Part shown: one piece after another, positions 33,449 through 41,827 of the stretch
Position numbering within the stretch: position 1 is the stretch's first letter
Layout of the letters: each line of letters opens with the position of its first letter
Program-made: the position numbers and the translations under genes
NCBI GenBank assembly: GCA_965247395.1
Contig: OZ252012.1
Location: 496,001 to 560,000 of the forward strand
DNA length: 64,000 nucleotides
Reading direction: 5' to 3'
From: CAYRJD01 sp965247395
GTDB taxonomy: Bacteria > Actinomycetota > Acidimicrobiia > Acidimicrobiales > Poriferisodalaceae
The notes under the pieces: generated by a model
What the model was told of the DNA's origin: nothing
The model's input: the letters and a program-made list of their open reading frames with translations, nothing else
The model's database searches: none

Positions 33449-35167
33449 GTGCCACACGACGTCGTAGTTAGAGGTGGAACGGTGGTGGACGGAACCGGAG
33501 CAGATGCCGTCAGGGCCGATGTTGCCATTGACGGTGAACGCATAACCGCCGTGGGCGAAGTGCCTGAAGCGGGCACGCTTGAAATAGACGCCACCGGCAA
33601 GGTGGTAACACCGGGGTTTGTTGACATTCATACACACCTAGACGCGCAGCTAGCTTGGGACCCGATCGGTTCAAGCTCGTGCTGGCACGGTGTTACCTCG
33701 GTTGTGATGGGCAATTGTGGTGTGACTTTCGCTCCCGTCAAAACCGACGACATTGAATATTTGGCCGAAGTAATGGAGTCGGTAGAGGACATCCCCAAGC
33801 AATCAATAATGCAGGGTCTTCCGTGGGACTGGCGTAGCTACGGGGAGTATCTGGGCTTTTTGGACAATCTGTCGAAGGGCATCAATGTCGGTGGCATGGT
33901 CGGACATGTGGCGGTGCGCTGGCACACCATGGGTCCTGAGAGCCTGGAAGAGACGCCTGCTTCGGCCAAACAGATAAATGAAATGTGCGACCTGGTAGAC
34001 GAAGCCATGGACGCCGGAGCTTTGGGCTTTTCAACCTCGCGCACGCTGCTGCATCGCACTCCTGACGGACGCCCCATACCCGGCACCTTCGCCGGTGATG
34101 AAGAGCTATATGCCTTTGGTGATGTGCTCGGCCGACATGAGAGAGGAGTGTTTGAGTCTGCGCCGCGCTTTGAAGCAAGCGGCCCGAATTTCCAAGGCGG
34201 CTTACACGAGATAGAGGTGCTGGGAGAGATAACTCGCCGTAGCGGACGCCCGTCAACATTCGGGCTGGTCTATTCGGCGCGCATGCCAGAGATGAGTGAC
34301 CTGGTTCTTAATTGCGTCACTGAGCAGAATTCCTCAGGCGCTGATTTACGACCACAGACCACCTGCCGCGCCATCGGCATAGTGCTCGGTATTCAGCATC
34401 GCACCCCATGGGATCGTGCTGGCGATACCTGGCGCTCGATGCGAGGATTGTCGGTACCGGAACGCTTGGAGATGATTCGCGATCCAGCAACACGTAAACG
34501 ACTGATCGACGAAGCCAACGGTCCGCATGACGCAGCAACGGGGATGCTCAGCTCATTAGTTGATTTACGTCGGTTGTATCTGCTGGATGCCACAAGACCC
34601 AACTACCGAACAAGTCAGGCCGACACCCTTGAGGCGCAGGCTGAAGCGGCAGGCGTGACACCGATTGAACTGTTTTTGGATGCCACGGATCGTTCCGACG
34701 GCACAGTGATGTTGAACCTGCCTGTACTTAACCAGGACTTTGACGCCATCGAGCGAATGCTGACCCATGACTCAATAGTGATGGGATTGGCGGACGCCGG
34801 GGCGCATGTTGGCCAGATTATGGACTCCAGTCAGCCGACCTTTTTCTTGAGCCATTGGGTGCGTGACACCGGCTTCTTTGATTTGCCTGAAGGCATTCGC
34901 CGGATTACTTCTGATACTGCAGATCTGTTTGGGTTGATTGACCGCGGGCGAATTGAGCCGAACCGTTATGCCGATATCAACGTCATCGACTTAGATGGGC
35001 TGTCGCTGGCCGGACCTGAATATGTGCACGACTTTCCCGGCGGCGCAGGCCGCTACATCCAAAAGGGTGAGGGCTACGATGCCACGTTGGTAAATGGGCA
35101 GGTCTTCATGCGTGATGGTGAGCACACTGGAGCGCTGGCTGGAAGCACCCTGCGCTCAACCGATTAG
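33449..35167 (+). CDS. N-acyl-D-amino-acid deacylase-like amidohydrolase
   Basis: 572 residues of the amidohydrolase superfamily. The N-terminal beta sandwich (HDVVVRGGTVVDGTGADAV) leads to VTPGFVDIHTHLDAQ with the metal-binding HxH near residue 60, then SVVMGNCGVTFAPV, whose cysteine is a metal ligand in D-aminoacylases. SRTLLHRTPDGRPIPGTFA and MGLADAGAHVGQIMD near 445 supply the later His/Asp ligands. These enzymes release D-amino acids from N-acyl forms. The actual substrate is uncertain. It starts a run with cyclophilin and enoyl-CoA hydratase genes. Confidence 0.88.
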   Translation: MPHDVVVRGGTVVDGTGADAVRADVAIDGERITAVGEVPEAGTLEIDATGKVVTPGFVDIHTHLDAQLAWDPIGSSSCWHGVTSVVMGNCGVTFAPVKTDDIEYLAEVMESVEDIPKQSIMQGLPWDWRSYGEYLGFLDNLSKGINVGGMVGHVAVRWHTMGPESLEETPASAKQINEMCDLVDEAMDAGALGFSTSRTLLHRTPDGRPIPGTFAGDEELYAFGDVLGRHERGVFESAPRFEASGPNFQGGLHEIEVLGEITRRSGRPSTFGLVYSARMPEMSDLVLNCVTEQNSSGADLRPQTTCRAIGIVLGIQHRTPWDRAGDTWRSMRGLSVPERLEMIRDPATRKRLIDEANGPHDAATGMLSSLVDLRRLYLLDATRPNYRTSQADTLEAQAEAAGVTPIELFLDATDRSDGTVMLNLPVLNQDFDAIERMLTHDSIVMGLADAGAHVGQIMDSSQPTFFLSHWVRDTGFFDLPEGIRRITSDTADLFGLIDRGRIEPNRYADINVIDLDGLSLAGPEYVHDFPGGAGRYIQKGEGYDATLVNGQVFMRDGEHTGALAGSTLRSTD

Positions 35168-35180
35168 CACCTAAGGAACC

Positions 35181-35660
35181 ATGCCTGACTTGCCTGAGCA
35201 AACCATTAATCCGGACACCGTCTACGAGGTCACCATAGGAACCACCAAGGGTGCAATTGTCATGGAATTGAATCCGCAGCTGGCACCAGTCACGGTTAAT
35301 AATTTCATCAACCTGGCTCGCGACGGTTACTACGACGGACTGACGTTCCACCGAGTAGTGCCAGAGTTTGTGATTCAGGGCGGATGCCCGGAAGGAACCG
35401 GCGCCGGCGGACCTGGCTACAAGTTCGATGATGAACCCGTCAAGGGTGAATATGTGCTGGGATCGGTAGCCATGGCAAATGCGGGACCTAATACCAACGG
35501 CAGCCAGTTCTTTATCTGCATTGATGACTGCAGCCAAAAGCTGACGCCTTCTTACAACCTGTTTGGGCAGGTCACAAAAGGTATGGATGTGGCTTTGGAG
35601 ATCAGCGTTGGTGACAGATTTGATTCGGTCGAAATTGTCGAATTAGGAGCAGACAAATGA
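35181..35660 (+). CDS. Peptidyl-prolyl cis-trans isomerase, cyclophilin type
   Basis: 159 residues, the size of a single cyclophilin domain. Hallmarks: TTKGAIVMELNPQLAPVTVN, YYDGLTFHRVVPEFVIQGG (with the active-site Arg and Phe), VAMANAGPNTNGSQFFI and YNLFGQVTKGMDVALEI. There is no signal peptide, so it is cytoplasmic. Proline isomerisation in protein folding is the expected role. Its stop overlaps the ATG of the enoyl-CoA hydratase gene by four bases. Confidence 0.95.
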   Translation: MPDLPEQTINPDTVYEVTIGTTKGAIVMELNPQLAPVTVNNFINLARDGYYDGLTFHRVVPEFVIQGGCPEGTGAGGPGYKFDDEPVKGEYVLGSVAMANAGPNTNGSQFFICIDDCSQKLTPSYNLFGQVTKGMDVALEISVGDRFDSVEIVELGADK

Positions 35661-36499
35661 GCACATCAACTAGCACAGGCCCAACGGGCACAGACCAGGT
35701 TCTTTACGAAGAAAATGACGGGGTGGCGATAATCACCTTCAACCGGCCCGACAGCTTGAACGCTTGGACGGGCATGCTTGGTACGGGCTATTTCAACGCG
35801 CTTGATCATGCGGCTGCGCAGCCAGACGTGAAAGCCATAGTCGTTACCGGCGCTGGAAGAGGGTTTTGCGCTGGGGCGGATATGGGCAACCTGCAAGGCC
35901 TCAGCGGGGGCGACAGAGATGCCGACCCTGGCGATCCAACCGCACCAGATTTACGAGGCGAACGCCACGACTATGCCCTTGATATTCCAAAACCGGTTAT
36001 TGCAGCGGTCAATGGCGCTTGTGCCGGACTCGGATTTGTCCATGCAATGATGTGTGATGTCCGTTTTGCCGCGGCGGGCGCAAAATTTACGAGCTCGTTC
36101 GTACGGCGCGGGCTGATCGCCGAGCATGGCATTTCCTGGATGTTGCCGCGGTTGGTTGGCCCTTCAGTCTCCCTCGATATCTTGCTGTCGGGCCGAGTGT
36201 TTCTTGCCGAAGAGGCCATGGAGATGAACGTGGTTAGCAATGTGTTCCCAGCCGAAGAATTGCTGGACGAAGCCGTTGCTTACGCCCGCGAGCTGGGACG
36301 CTTCAGTGCCCCGTGGTCCATGGCGCAGATGAAACGTCAGGTGTGGGGGCAGATGGACATGAGCCGTGATGATGCGCTGAAGCAGTCAAACGACATCATG
36401 GCTGAATCACTTAAGCGACCAGACTTCAAAGAAGGCGTCGCAAGCTTCGTGGATCGCCGTGATCCAAACTTTGAACCAATTACTGGATCACAGTCTTAG
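35657..36499 (+). CDS. Enoyl-CoA hydratase/isomerase family protein
   Basis: 280 residues of the crotonase fold. Oxyanion-hole elements: GAGRGFCAGADMGNL near residue 68 and AAVNGACAGLGFVHAMMCDVRFA near 115. SSFVRRGLIAEHGISWMLPRLVG includes a Glu in AEHG that could act as catalytic acid/base. The C-terminal helices (WSMAQMKRQVWGQMD) are present. An Asp/Pro-rich loop follows GNL. It would hydrate enoyl-CoA esters or perform related crotonase chemistry. It is translationally coupled to the cyclophilin gene, an odd pairing that may be accidental. Confidence 0.9.
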   Translation: MSTSTSTGPTGTDQVLYEENDGVAIITFNRPDSLNAWTGMLGTGYFNALDHAAAQPDVKAIVVTGAGRGFCAGADMGNLQGLSGGDRDADPGDPTAPDLRGERHDYALDIPKPVIAAVNGACAGLGFVHAMMCDVRFAAAGAKFTSSFVRRGLIAEHGISWMLPRLVGPSVSLDILLSGRVFLAEEAMEMNVVSNVFPAEELLDEAVAYARELGRFSAPWSMAQMKRQVWGQMDMSRDDALKQSNDIMAESLKRPDFKEGVASFVDRRDPNFEPITGSQS

Positions 36500-36507
36500 A
36501 TACCGCA

Positions 36508-36542
36508 CCTAGCGCAAGCGCCGGCTAAGGCGCTCCTAGGAG
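36508..36542 (+). promoter_or_regulatory. Hairpin and palindrome covering the ribosome-binding site of the antiporter gene
   Basis: CCTAGCGC (36508-36515) can pair with GCGCT plus AGG (36530-36540) with a small bulge. A perfect palindrome CTCCTAGGAG (36533-36542) abuts the ATG at 36543. The only good ribosome-binding match (AGGAG) is inside it and touches the start codon, so access may be limited. Confidence 0.4.
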
Positions 36543-38156
36543 ATGACTCTTAAAGATCCCATAGTCGCTTTTGCGATCTTGGCTTGGCTGGCCTACATCG
36601 CTAGCCGATTGCTGGCACGCACGAACCTGCCCGAGTTGGTGGGCTTCCTGCTGGTCGGAGCGATAGCAGGACCGTCAGGTCTTGAGCTGCTTGACATTGA
36701 TGCCTTAAACGCGATGCGGCCCATTACCGAAGTCGCGCTAGCGATATTGATGTTTGTCATCGGTGAACGTGTATCGGTCCGTGCACTGCGAGCCGCCCGC
36801 TGGACGCTGACTACCGGAATTGTCCAGTTCATCCTTTGCGCATTTTCGGTGTATTGGGCTACGCGCTGGGTGGGAGCCAGCAACGCGGTCGCTCTGTTGC
36901 TGGCAACCTTGGCCGGAGCTGGGGCGCCGATGACGATCGCACACATCGTTAGCAGCACCAAAGCATCCGGCAGTTACCCGACCGGTGTTGTAGGGACGCA
37001 CGCGGTTTCAGATGCAATAGCAACAACTGCATTCGCAGCTGTGTTGCCAATTGCGGTGCTTTCGATCGGGGCGTCAACGATCTCTACTGCGCTCCTGGAT
37101 TTTGTGCAGCTGGGTATTGGTGGGGCAGTGCTTGGATTGTTCGGCGGTTGGATGATCTCACGAGTCGGTTTTGGGATTGAAACCTCTGGCGAACTGTTGT
37201 TGTTTGTTCTGGTAAACGTGATGCTCGCCTGGGTTATTGCCGGTTGGCTGGATATTTCCTTACCGCTGGCAGCACTGTTTGCTGGCGCGTCGGCGTCGAC
37301 GTTTGCAAGCGAAGCCTTTAGCGCACGACTGTTTCGCACCTTAAGAACTATTGAACAGCCGCTGTATTTGCTGTTTTTTGCCTTAGCAGGCGCGTCGATT
37401 CATCTCAGCGATATTCCAAAGGTCGGGTTGATTGGGCTGGCCTACGTAGTGGTGCGTGTGGCTGCGAAAATTGTCGGCGGGCTTGGTGGTGGATTGCTCG
37501 GCGGATTGGGTTGGCGCGTATCGCTGCGATTGGGAGTGAACCTGACACCGCAAGCGGGCGTGGCTGTTGGCTTAGCGGTGCTGGCATCAGAAGAGCTAGG
37601 CGACATCGGCGCGGAGGCTGCCACTGTTGTGCTGGGCTCTGTAGTTCTGTTTGAGATGATTGGCCCGGTATTGGTAGCCCGTGATCTGCGCACTTGGACT
37701 GACGGAGCGGCCGAAGAAGAGAACGCCAAACCGGAAGAGTTCAAGGTGCCTTCACGGGTATTGCTGGCTGCACCGCGCACGGTGGATATACCCGAATGGG
37801 TGATCGATCAGCTAGCGCGTTGGCAAGCTTCGGTGGTTGTGCTGTTACCTCTCGACGAAGATTCAGAAGAGGTTCGCAAGCTGTCGGATCACTGCGTATC
37901 AAAGAACGTGGACTTTGAGTTTTATTCGCTATCCAATGAGAGTTTTGTGGGAGAGGTGATACAGAAACGCTCAGAGGTCTCCGCAGATTACGTTGTGCTC
38001 TTCTCAGATCGCCTGGCCAGTGCGGCGTCTCGGTTGGTGTTGTTGCCGACCGAACGAATAGCACGCAAGCTGAAAGTTCCGATGACGGTATTCCCGTTGG
38101 AGCCAGCAGAAAAGAAGCACCGCCCTATCAAATTCCCTTGGCAAACAACAGCATGA
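36543..38156 (+). CDS. CPA2-type cation/proton antiporter with C-terminal cytosolic domain
   Basis: 537 residues. Residues 1-395 contain about 12 hydrophobic segments in the Na/H exchanger (Kef) layout: NLPELVGFLLVGAIAGPSGLELL, ITEVALAILMFVIGERV, and LATLAGAGAPMTIAHIV, where many relatives carry Asp-Asp or Gln-Asp at the ion site. VLASEELGDIGAEAATVVLGSVVLFEMIGPVL lies near the end of the membrane part. Residues about 410-537 form a soluble domain of universal-stress-protein type (SRVLLAAPRTVDIPEW, ADYVVLFSDRLASAASRLVL). It should exchange Na or K for protons. The soluble domain may sense nucleotides or redox state. Confidence 0.88.
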   Translation: MTLKDPIVAFAILAWLAYIASRLLARTNLPELVGFLLVGAIAGPSGLELLDIDALNAMRPITEVALAILMFVIGERVSVRALRAARWTLTTGIVQFILCAFSVYWATRWVGASNAVALLLATLAGAGAPMTIAHIVSSTKASGSYPTGVVGTHAVSDAIATTAFAAVLPIAVLSIGASTISTALLDFVQLGIGGAVLGLFGGWMISRVGFGIETSGELLLFVLVNVMLAWVIAGWLDISLPLAALFAGASASTFASEAFSARLFRTLRTIEQPLYLLFFALAGASIHLSDIPKVGLIGLAYVVVRVAAKIVGGLGGGLLGGLGWRVSLRLGVNLTPQAGVAVGLAVLASEELGDIGAEAATVVLGSVVLFEMIGPVLVARDLRTWTDGAAEEENAKPEEFKVPSRVLLAAPRTVDIPEWVIDQLARWQASVVVLLPLDEDSEEVRKLSDHCVSKNVDFEFYSLSNESFVGEVIQKRSEVSADYVVLFSDRLASAASRLVLLPTERIARKLKVPMTVFPLEPAEKKHRPIKFPWQTTA

Positions 38157-38166
38157 GCGATTTTGT

Positions 38167-38958
38167 ATGAGCGGAGCGGATAGCCCGGTTACTGAGGGTC
38201 TGTTAAGTGAAGCAGTCGAGCTAGCTAGAGCAGCAGGTGCTCTGACTCGCCAGTGGTTCCAAAAACGCGACCTGTCTTACGAGCTCAAAGACGACGGCAG
38301 CGAGGTATCTGAGGCCGATCTAGCCGCCGAGCAATTCTTGCGTGATGAGTTGGCTAAGCGCTTTAGCGACGACTTTGTAATGGGTGAAGAATTCGGTGGC
38401 AAAGTCGCACCCAACGGACGGACCTGGATCGTTGACCCGATTGATGGGACACGCGGTTTCGTCCGAGGAGTGCCGTTGTATGCGACCTTGCTTGCTTTGG
38501 TTGATGAGCACGGTCCGTTAATAGGGGTTATCGATCTTCCAGTGTTGGAGCAAACGCTGTCGGCCGGCCGCGGGATTGGCTGCTGGCTAGATGACCACCG
38601 GTGCCATGTGAGCTCGCATACCGGTCTGCGCGGAGCACTTGTCAATACGAGTGACTTTGCTACTTTTTCAGGTGGGCAGTTCACAAGGCTGCGTGATGCC
38701 GGAGCGATGTTGCGCACATGGGGGGACGCCTATGGATATTTTATGGTCGCAACCGGCGCTGCAGAGGTAATGATTGACCCAATTTGTGAGATATGGGACT
38801 TGGCACCTGTGTCGGTAATCACTGCCGAAGCGGGTGGAGCCTTTAGCGATCTAGCGGGCAACGACAGCTACACATCGCGTAACGGTGTGGCAACTAACGG
38901 TCATCTCCATGAGACGGTGCTGACAGCACTTAACCGCAAGCAACCTCAAGCGCTATGA
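38167..38958 (+). CDS. hisN: Histidinol-phosphatase-like inositol monophosphatase family enzyme
   Basis: 263 residues. Metal-site motifs: GEEFGG near residue 76, WIVDPIDGTRGFVRGVPLYATLLAL near 90, and WDLAPVSVITAEAGG near 212. The WGDAYGYFMVATGAAEVMIDP segment is characteristic of actinobacterial histidinol-phosphate phosphatase (HisN) rather than SuhB or CysQ, so I favour conversion of histidinol phosphate to histidinol. It lies 10 bp after the antiporter gene and 47 bp before the AI-2E family gene. A more general phosphatase role is possible. Confidence 0.82.
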   Translation: MSGADSPVTEGLLSEAVELARAAGALTRQWFQKRDLSYELKDDGSEVSEADLAAEQFLRDELAKRFSDDFVMGEEFGGKVAPNGRTWIVDPIDGTRGFVRGVPLYATLLALVDEHGPLIGVIDLPVLEQTLSAGRGIGCWLDDHRCHVSSHTGLRGALVNTSDFATFSGGQFTRLRDAGAMLRTWGDAYGYFMVATGAAEVMIDPICEIWDLAPVSVITAEAGGAFSDLAGNDSYTSRNGVATNGHLHETVLTALNRKQPQAL

Positions 38959-39005
38959 CCCCGAGTACCCGATGATCCCTAGCAGCCGATAAGTCCGAAC
39001 GCCAG

Positions 39006-40250
39006 ATGAACTCAGACGAACCAACCCAGCCAACACCGCCCGATCCAACGTCCGCTGGACAGGAACCAACCGCAGAGCAAACGCCGACAACGGGCCAAGC
39101 AGTGCCTGCGCGAGCTCGTAGAGATCTACTTCCAGAGCGTGATCGCATGCCGCGCTGGGTGCCGCGTGCCATAGGGCTCCTGATAGCTGCGGTGATCGGA
39201 CTGGCTCTGCTTTATTGGCTGGCCTTTCGGCTGCGCAACTTTCTTATCGTGATATTGGTTTCACTGTTCTTTTCGTTCGCGCTGGAACCAGCGGTTAACT
39301 GGCTGGCGGCACGTGGCTGGAGACGCGGCGTAGCGACGGCCGTTGCCTTCTTGGTGACGGCGATGCTGATGACGTTGTTTATCGTCTCAATGGCAACAGT
39401 GCTAGCCGATCAAATCAGCAAGCTCATTGATTCAGCACCCGGGTACATCGAAACGATTGCTGACTGGTTAGACAAGCAATTTGGCATCGAAATCAACACT
39501 GATGATCTGATTTCTCAGTTCACCGACGATGGTGCGGTGTCGACGCTGGCAGGCAGGCTTGCCGGTGACTTAGTGGGACTGGGCTCAACAGTTATCGGCC
39601 TGGTGATTCAAGGCCTGACGGTATTGCTGTTTACCTTTTATCTGGTAGCTGACGGACCTCGCTTGCGTCGCCTGATTTGCTCAACCCTCCCAGCCGAGCA
39701 ACAGACCATGATGCTGCGAGGTTGGGAAATAGCGATCGCTAAAACAGGTGGCTACATCTATTCGCGTGTGCTGCTAGCTGTACTGGCTTTCATCTTCCAC
39801 TGGATTGTTTTTGCGGCGATTGGGATTCCATACCCGTTACCGCTGGCGATATGGGTGGGTGTGGTGTCACAGCTAATCCCGGTGGTTGGCACCTATTTGG
39901 CAGGTCTGATACCGGGCTTGATAGCTCTGATTGACGATCCGGTATCAGCAATCTGGGTGATTGGTGCGGTCGTTGTCTATCAACAGGTTGAGAATTATTT
40001 GATCTCACCGCGGATTGTCTCACGGACTGTGAACATTCACCCCGCCGTCTCCTTTATGGCAGTGGTAATCGGAGCAGCGTTGCTTGGCACGGTTGGCGCT
40101 TTGTTGGCTGTGCCTGCCACGGCGACGATTCAGGCCTTTGTGTCCACCTATATAAAGCGGCACGAATTAATCGAATCCGACTTGTTGACCAAGCACTACG
40201 GCAGCGACGATGAAGATGAAGAAGATCTGGAACTAGCTAGAGACCCTTAA
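39006..40250 (+). CDS. AI-2E family transporter (PerM-like permease)
   Basis: 414 residues. A Pro/Thr-rich cytoplasmic N-terminus (about 45 residues) precedes the membrane domain: GLLIAAVIGLALLYWLAF, FLIVILVSLFFSFALEPAVNWL, an amphipathic extracytoplasmic stretch (YIETIADWLDKQFGI), then VQGLTVLLF-like helices and the conserved LPLAIWVGVVSQLIPVVGTYLAGLIPGLIAL and PRIVSRTVNIHPAVSF. The tail is acidic (DDEDEEDLELA). Members move small solutes or drive Na/H exchange; autoinducer export is shown only for a few. The 3' end overlaps the convergent oxidoreductase gene by 18 bp. Confidence 0.9.
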   Translation: MNSDEPTQPTPPDPTSAGQEPTAEQTPTTGQAVPARARRDLLPERDRMPRWVPRAIGLLIAAVIGLALLYWLAFRLRNFLIVILVSLFFSFALEPAVNWLAARGWRRGVATAVAFLVTAMLMTLFIVSMATVLADQISKLIDSAPGYIETIADWLDKQFGIEINTDDLISQFTDDGAVSTLAGRLAGDLVGLGSTVIGLVIQGLTVLLFTFYLVADGPRLRRLICSTLPAEQQTMMLRGWEIAIAKTGGYIYSRVLLAVLAFIFHWIVFAAIGIPYPLPLAIWVGVVSQLIPVVGTYLAGLIPGLIALIDDPVSAIWVIGAVVVYQQVENYLISPRIVSRTVNIHPAVSFMAVVIGAALLGTVGALLAVPATATIQAFVSTYIKRHELIESDLLTKHYGSDDEDEEDLELARDP

Positions 40251-41798
40251 TTCAAGGCCTAGGGCGGCTTGCGCGGCGTGGTAGCCAGCCATCCCATGCG
40301 TGCCAGGTCCGGGCGGTGTTGACGCCGAGCACAGATACACGCCCTTTGACAGGCGGTAAGGATTGAACGGATTCCCGCTAGGACATGATCGCTGGAGCAA
40401 TCCACTCAAGCTGAGACGTCCGCCGGTGATGTCGCCGCCGACGTAATTGGCGTTATGTGCCTCGAGCGCTTGCGTGCTCAACACTGAACGAGCCAGCACA
40501 TGATTTTGAAACCCGGGAGCGAACCGCTCAATCTGGCGTTCAATTGCCTCGCTGGCCGCCTCGCTTGAGTAGCCGTATGGAACGTGCGCGTAAACCCATG
40601 CCACGTGCTTGTTGGCCAGAGCGCGGGTTGGATCAATCAGTGTTGGCTGAGCAACCAGCGTGAAGGGATAACTCGGCAAGTGGCCTTGATTGACGGTTTT
40701 CTGGGCGTGCCCCAGCTCCTCCAAGGTGCCACCTAGATGAACTGTTCCAGCCTTGCGAGAAGGCGAGTGCTCCCATGGCAAAGGAGAGCTAAGGGCGTAA
40801 TCGATTTTCCAACACGCAACCTTGGACGGAACCGAGCTGGGCTTCCGTGAACGTTGCTTCCATAAACGCTGCTTCTGTGAAGGCTGGTTGGATTGACCGT
40901 GGGCTAGTAGTTGCGCAGCATTGGCGGTGGTCAGGTCAAGAAACACCACAGCATCGCTTGGAAGATCACTTAGCTGACGCACTGGTCGTTCAAGTTCGAT
41001 ATTCCCACCCGCATCGCTCAATGAATCAAGTAGCGCACTGGCGATTGACTGTGAACCGCCTTGGGCTACAGGCCAGCCATGCAGATGTGCCAGCAGCAAG
41101 AGAAGTATCCCGAATCCGGCAGTCCCGGCCATGTTTAGAGGTAAAAAAGCGTGGGCCGCGCAGCCCGCCAAAAGTGCCCTTGCCTGCGGCGATTTGAACC
41201 ATTGGATGGCTGCGAATTCAGCCGGAAGCGCTGAGCGCGGGACTAATTGCAGACTGGCTTGGGTGACCTTCATTATTTGGCCGCTCAGTAATGTAGAAAC
41301 TGGCCCGAGTACTGCAGGTTTGATCGCGGGCCAGTGTTTGTTCGCAAGCTCAAGCAATCGCAGATAGACGCCCTCATCGCACCCGAGCTCTTGGGCCGTG
41401 CGAGCCAGGCTTTGGTGCAAAACGGCGCCAATTCCACCATCAAGTGGATGAGTGGCGATTACTTCATGATGCAGCCAGCGAAGGCCGTACTGCTCCAGCT
41501 CGAGTGCTTGCAGAGCCGGACTAGCAACGGCCAGAGGGTGAACGGCAGAGCAGACATCATGTGAGAAACCCGGTTGTGTTAGCTCCTCGGTGCGGAGCCC
41601 ACCGCCGGGGCGCTCTGTGGCTTCAATCACTTTCACTTGGCAGCCGGCCTGTGCGAGAGTGACCGCTGCCACCAAGCCGTTTGGTCCGCTGCCGACGACG
41701 ACTACTTTGCGTAGGTTGTTTACCTTGCGCTGGCTGTTTACCTTGCGTTGTTCGCTTGCCTTGCGCAGGCCGCCTGCCTTGTCACTTTGCTTGTTCAT
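40233..41798 (-). CDS. Phytoene-desaturase-like FAD oxidoreductase
   Basis: 521 residues. After a 30-residue basic N-terminus made of repeated RKVN/LRK units comes the dinucleotide-binding motif VVVVGSGPNGLVAAVTLAQAGC and VIEATERPGGGLRTEELTQPGFSHDVCSAVHP. The C-terminal FAD segment is VYLCSASTPPGPGTHGMAGYHAAQAAL. This matches the carotenoid desaturase/retinol saturase-like branch common in actinobacteria. No other carotenoid genes are near, so the substrate is unknown. The ATG and the N-terminal codons lie within short tandem repeats, so the true start may be nearer the glycine motif. Confidence 0.85.
   Translation of the reverse strand: MNKQSDKAGGLRKASEQRKVNSQRKVNNLRKVVVVGSGPNGLVAAVTLAQAGCQVKVIEATERPGGGLRTEELTQPGFSHDVCSAVHPLAVASPALQALELEQYGLRWLHHEVIATHPLDGGIGAVLHQSLARTAQELGCDEGVYLRLLELANKHWPAIKPAVLGPVSTLLSGQIMKVTQASLQLVPRSALPAEFAAIQWFKSPQARALLAGCAAHAFLPLNMAGTAGFGILLLLLAHLHGWPVAQGGSQSIASALLDSLSDAGGNIELERPVRQLSDLPSDAVVFLDLTTANAAQLLAHGQSNQPSQKQRLWKQRSRKPSSVPSKVACWKIDYALSSPLPWEHSPSRKAGTVHLGGTLEELGHAQKTVNQGHLPSYPFTLVAQPTLIDPTRALANKHVAWVYAHVPYGYSSEAASEAIERQIERFAPGFQNHVLARSVLSTQALEAHNANYVGGDITGGRLSLSGLLQRSCPSGNPFNPYRLSKGVYLCSASTPPGPGTHGMAGYHAAQAALGLELRVSS
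41703..41782. repeat. 18-bp tandem array (about 4.5 copies) in oxidoreductase 5' end
   Basis: The element with core TTGCG recurs exactly every 18 bp at 41707, 41725, 41743 and 41761, with a fading fifth copy at 41779. It encodes the basic N-terminal LRK/QRKVN/LRKV repeats. Confidence 0.9.
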
Positions 41799-41814
41799 TT
41801 CGGCTTGTTCATTT
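41789..41814. repeat. 14-bp repeat pair over the start codon of the oxidoreductase gene
   Basis: GCTTGTTCATTT is found at 41789 and 41803; the first copy contains the start codon on the minus strand. Confidence 0.85.
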
Positions 41815-41827
41815 GGTCTGTTGTGGC

